Shown here piece after piece: positions 61,560 through 64,000 of a stretch of DNA of 64,000 nucleotides (its first letter is position 1; every line of letters starts with the position of its first letter). Source of the stretch: Arcanobacterium bovis (GTDB lineage: Bacteria > Actinomycetota > Actinomycetes > Actinomycetales > Actinomycetaceae). Under the pieces are notes generated by a model. That model had not been told where the DNA came from, ran no database searches, and worked only from the letters and a program-made list of their open reading frames with translations. The stretch lies in assembly GCF_004331995.1 (NCBI RefSeq), contig NZ_SJDT01000002.1, positions 248,001-312,000 on the forward strand. The letters run 5' to 3'. The translations under genes were made by a program, and so were the position numbers.

Positions 61560-62536
61560 TGGTGGATCTCTCCCTTGCCCTCAAGGTTTCAGTTCTTTCG
61601 TATGTGCAAAGCCATGGTCCGATTACGCTAGGTGAGTTAGCTGCGCATTTTCATCGATCTGTGTCGCAAATGCACAAGGAACTCAAAGAACTTTTCGTGG
61701 TGGAACTCGTCGATTCTGAGGGCGGGTTTGTTTCGTCGGTGCCGATTTCAATTGAACTTGAGCCAGATCCGGACGGAATCGTTTCAGTGTCACAACTGGA
61801 GGAGCTAGCGCCACCGCTTTTCACGCTGGCGGAAATTATCGCGTTACTGGGAGCGATCGATTATTTGCTCAGCGCCGCTCAAGAAATGCAGCGACGTTCC
61901 TTGCTGCATCTGCGTGCAATACTAGTTGATGCCGCACAACAGGCAGGTTTTGGCTCGGCGCTTTGGCCTGCTCCCAGCATCGTTTATTCCCAAGAAGTCA
62001 CGGGATTATTCGACCAAGCAATTTCGCAACGCCAAAAAGTTTCGTTCCGCTATTGGAAAGCTAACCGAGGCATGAGAGCAGAGTCAGTTACGGTTTGCGG
62101 ATTTCCAGTGGCAATCGATTCGGGTCACCATCCGCTTGTTGATGTATTTGATGATGAACATGCAGCGATTCACTCGTATCGTTTGGATCGCATTGCCGAT
62201 GTCTCGATTTCAAACGATGTACTTCCTGCGAAGGCATTTCAGCATGCCCAACGAATGGCGAAGAACGAAACAATGGAATTTACCGGGCATGATGTGGTCA
62301 TTCGGTGCGCACCTAGCGCACGATGGCTTGCGGAATCAGTTCCCAATGTTCGCTCGGCTGCTGACGACGGCGAATTAGTAATTACGCTACCAATTGCGAA
62401 TCGTGGGTGGTTACGATCTGTGCTAGTGCAGCTTGGCAGCGCAGTGCACAGCCTCGAACCACGGTCGTTTTTCGCACAGGACTTCGCTCATATACGCGAG
62501 CTTCTTCAATATTATGAGAACATGGAAGCACGATGA
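61559..62536 (+). CDS. pafC: PafC, WYL-domain transcription regulator
   Basis: The partner of PafB, 325 residues. It has an N-terminal winged helix (LSYVQSHGPITLGELAAHFH), and a WYL domain (QAISQRQKVSFRYWKANRG and the following strands). In actinobacteria the pair is often fused or adjacent; here it is adjacent. The ATG at 61559 overlaps the pafB stop; the TTG six bases earlier is unlikely. It overlaps the next gene by four bases. The proteasome ligase gene pafA is not in the window. Confidence 0.92.
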   Translation: MVDLSLALKVSVLSYVQSHGPITLGELAAHFHRSVSQMHKELKELFVVELVDSEGGFVSSVPISIELEPDPDGIVSVSQLEELAPPLFTLAEIIALLGAIDYLLSAAQEMQRRSLLHLRAILVDAAQQAGFGSALWPAPSIVYSQEVTGLFDQAISQRQKVSFRYWKANRGMRAESVTVCGFPVAIDSGHHPLVDVFDDEHAAIHSYRLDRIADVSISNDVLPAKAFQHAQRMAKNETMEFTGHDVVIRCAPSARWLAESVPNVRSAADDGELVITLPIANRGWLRSVLVQLGSAVHSLEPRSFFAQDFAHIRELLQYYENMEAR

Positions 62537-62904
62537 TTATATTTTGGATTTTGTTTATTGGGCTTGGTGCTCTGAGCACATATTTGATCATCTTGCTTAT
62601 CGGATTGTGGACGTCGGTGCGCGAGCTTTTTGCCGCGGGGAGCGGATTTGCAGCAGCATTTTCAACTCATGCGCTTCCGCATATCCGACACTACGTTCGC
62701 TCTCGCTCCGTTTTTGAATCACCAGATCGGCGTAGCCTTGCGGCAGTAAAACACAGAGAAGTCGTGGAAGAACGACGAGAGATTCGCGCGCACAAACTTG
62801 ATCGCGCGGTGCGACGCTGGGATCAACCCGAAGATTTTGAAACCAGATTCAGCGCGCAACGGCGCGAAGCAGCTAGGAAAATTCGGGAGGAAAACCGAAA
62901 GTGA
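62533..62904 (+). CDS. Small membrane protein in the place usual for tatA
   Basis: A 123-residue protein with one N-terminal membrane helix (about 2-28, IIFWILFIGLGALSTYLIILL), followed by a long, very charged helical region (EVVEERREIRAHKLDRAVRR and onward). In many actinobacteria tatA and tatC follow pafC. This one has the single-helix-plus-amphipathic layout in a loose sense, but lacks the TatA marks (Phe-Gly-x-x-x-Leu-Pro hinge), and no tatC follows. I do not recognise its family. It overlaps pafC and dagK by four bases each, so it is translated with them. Confidence 0.65.
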   Translation: MIIFWILFIGLGALSTYLIILLIGLWTSVRELFAAGSGFAAAFSTHALPHIRHYVRSRSVFESPDRRSLAAVKHREVVEERREIRAHKLDRAVRRWDQPEDFETRFSAQRREAARKIREENRK

Positions 62905-63812
62905 TTATTGGAATTGCGCTAAATCCTGAATCAGGAGCAGGACGAGCGGAAAAATATCGCTCTCAGTTGCTTAAAGTGGTTGAAGAGTATCCGATCGACG
63001 TCGTTTGGCTGGCTGCTGAAAATGCTGAGGAAGCATTGACGAAAATGCGTTCCGCGGTGATGAGCGGCGAACTTGATGCGCTCGTCGTCGTTGGTGGCGA
63101 TGGAATGATACACTTTGGCGTCGAGGCGGTTGGCGACTCAGGGATTCCGCTTGGAATCGTGGCGGCAGGATCTGGAAACGATATCGCGCGCGAGTTTAAG
63201 CTGCCAATTCATAATATGGAAGACTCGCTCCATCAGGTTATTACCTCGCTGTTTGCGCGCAGATATTATGAAGTCGATGCGCTTGAGATTGAGTCGGCAG
63301 AGGGCATTAAGCGTGCTATGGCGATTGTGAGTCTTGGTCTCGATGCAGATGTTAATGAGCGCACGAACAGGATGAAATGGCCGCGCGGAAATCTGCGTTA
63401 CGTACGAGCTATTGGTCAAAGCGTTCGAAACTATCAACCGTATGGCGTGAAAATTTCGGCTAATGGGCATACCGGCGTCGGTTCCATGACCCTTCTTTGC
63501 GTGGCGAATACGCGTTATGCGGGCGGAGGTTTTGCACTTGCGCCAAGGGCTAAACCAAACGATGGACTTCTCGATGTGGTGATTGCGCGAGGCCTTACGC
63601 TAGCCGAATTTGGCTCGCTATTGCCAAAGCTTGCTGTGGCAAAGCACACGGCAGATGAACGTGTGCACTGTTTCCGAACTTCTGAAATTACGGTAGAAGC
63701 GGATACTTGTTATGGCGAGCATCCGCCTGCCGTGATGGCTGACGGCGAGTACATCTGCAAGCTTCCGGCCACGATTCGCGTTCGACCACGAGCGATCAAA
63801 CTAGCATTGTAA
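62901..63812 (+). CDS. dagK: Diacylglycerol kinase-family lipid kinase
   Basis: A 303-residue lipid kinase. The nucleotide-binding motif VVVGGDGMIHFGVEAV is at about 54-69, with IPLGIVAAGSGNDIAREF following (GxGNDxA). The C-terminal part has VANTRYAGGGFALAPRAKPNDGLLDVVI (split as VANTRYAGGGFALAPRA and DGLLDVVI), normal for DgkB/YegS-like kinases. It may recycle diacylglycerol or act on other lipids. The GTG start overlaps the membrane-protein gene by four bases. Between pafC and the helY-like gene it holds a place common in actinobacteria. Confidence 0.9.
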   Translation: MIIGIALNPESGAGRAEKYRSQLLKVVEEYPIDVVWLAAENAEEALTKMRSAVMSGELDALVVVGGDGMIHFGVEAVGDSGIPLGIVAAGSGNDIAREFKLPIHNMEDSLHQVITSLFARRYYEVDALEIESAEGIKRAMAIVSLGLDADVNERTNRMKWPRGNLRYVRAIGQSVRNYQPYGVKISANGHTGVGSMTLLCVANTRYAGGGFALAPRAKPNDGLLDVVIARGLTLAEFGSLLPKLAVAKHTADERVHCFRTSEITVEADTCYGEHPPAVMADGEYICKLPATIRVRPRAIKLAL

Positions 63813-63819
63813 GGCAATA

Positions 63820-64000
63820 ATGCGCGATTTCATTACTGAAAATTTCCTCGATAACTTTCGCAGTCGTGGCATTGAACTTGATGATTTTCAAAAAGAAGCA
63901 ATGGCGGCGCTGGCTGGCGATTCGGATGTTCTCGTATGCGCCCCAACTGGTTCTGGCAAGACGGTTGTTGCGCAGTATGCCATTGAATTGGCCTTAGCGA
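63820..64000 (+). CDS. helY: HelY-like superfamily II helicase, N-terminal part
   Basis: The gene is cut by the right edge; 60 residues are visible. The opening MRDFITENFLDNFRSRGIEL leads to a Q-motif-like DDFQKEAMAALAGDSD and Walker A APTGSGKTVV at 41-50, as in the actinobacterial HelY/Mtr4-like RNA helicases that follow pafBC. The ATG at 63820 stands five bases after AAGG. The role (RNA processing) is inferred from family and place; the rest of the gene is needed for a firm call. Confidence 0.8.
   Translation, partial: MRDFITENFLDNFRSRGIELDDFQKEAMAALAGDSDVLVCAPTGSGKTVVAQYAIELALA

Overview
The window reads as chromosomal DNA of a mid-GC actinobacterium, most like the Actinomycetaceae (Arcanobacterium, Trueperella and relatives). 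The phylum call rests on an actinobacterial integration host factor (mihF), the pafB-pafC pair followed by dagK and a helY-like helicase, a DUF3866 gene, a PriA that kept its zinc cysteines but lost its ATPase motifs, an EF-P with a PGKGP loop, and the orders ruvAB-yajC-secDF-apt-relA, rpsD-alaS-ruvX-mltG-aroE-aroC-aroKB-efp-nusB and gmk-rpoZ-coaBC-metK-priA-fmt-rsmB-rpe. The genus is an inference. Nearly all the DNA is coding and no gap without a gene exceeds 300 bases. I see no tRNA, rRNA, CRISPR array, insertion sequence or prophage.

Layout. 1-8.0 kb: Holliday-junction motor, Sec accessory proteins, adenine salvage and the ppGpp enzyme. 8.0-15.8 kb: an AbiEi-like orphan, a DUF349 protein, a metallo-hydrolase, hisS and two adjacent dynamin-like GTPases. 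15.9-25.1 kb: DEAD-box helicase, MFS exporter, aspS, an acetyltransferase and an MMPL transporter. 25.2-33.2 kb: a defence island in which an EcoR124I-like type I restriction-modification operon and a small protein of unknown function are flanked by two PIN-domain toxin-antitoxin pairs. 33.3-46.6 kb: rarA, rpsD and the alaS-to-nusB run, including an aroK-aroB fusion followed by a second, divergent shikimate-kinase-like protein. 46.8-56.1 kb: mihF, nucleotide, cofactor and SAM synthesis, fmt and rpe. 56.1-59.3 kb: an FMN riboswitch in front of a permease and a binding lipoprotein, probably for riboflavin (RibX and RibY) with no ATPase gene, then hisE-hisG. 59.4-64.0 kb: DUF3866 diverging from pafBC, a small membrane protein, dagK and the start of helY.

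Two regulatory themes recur. First, about a dozen genes have a -10-like hexamer ending 6-7 bases before the start codon and no Shine-Dalgarno sequence, which suggests leaderless mRNAs (clearest at fmt and at the pafB/DUF3866 divergence). Second, terminators are long and often perfect inverted repeats; two of them share a 13-base core. The most notable items are the restriction/toxin-antitoxin island with its unknown protein and an HsdS spacer repeat that could slip, the riboswitch-controlled RibXY pair, the palindrome that merges two divergent leaderless promoters, the AroK-like paralogue, and the structured rpsD leader.
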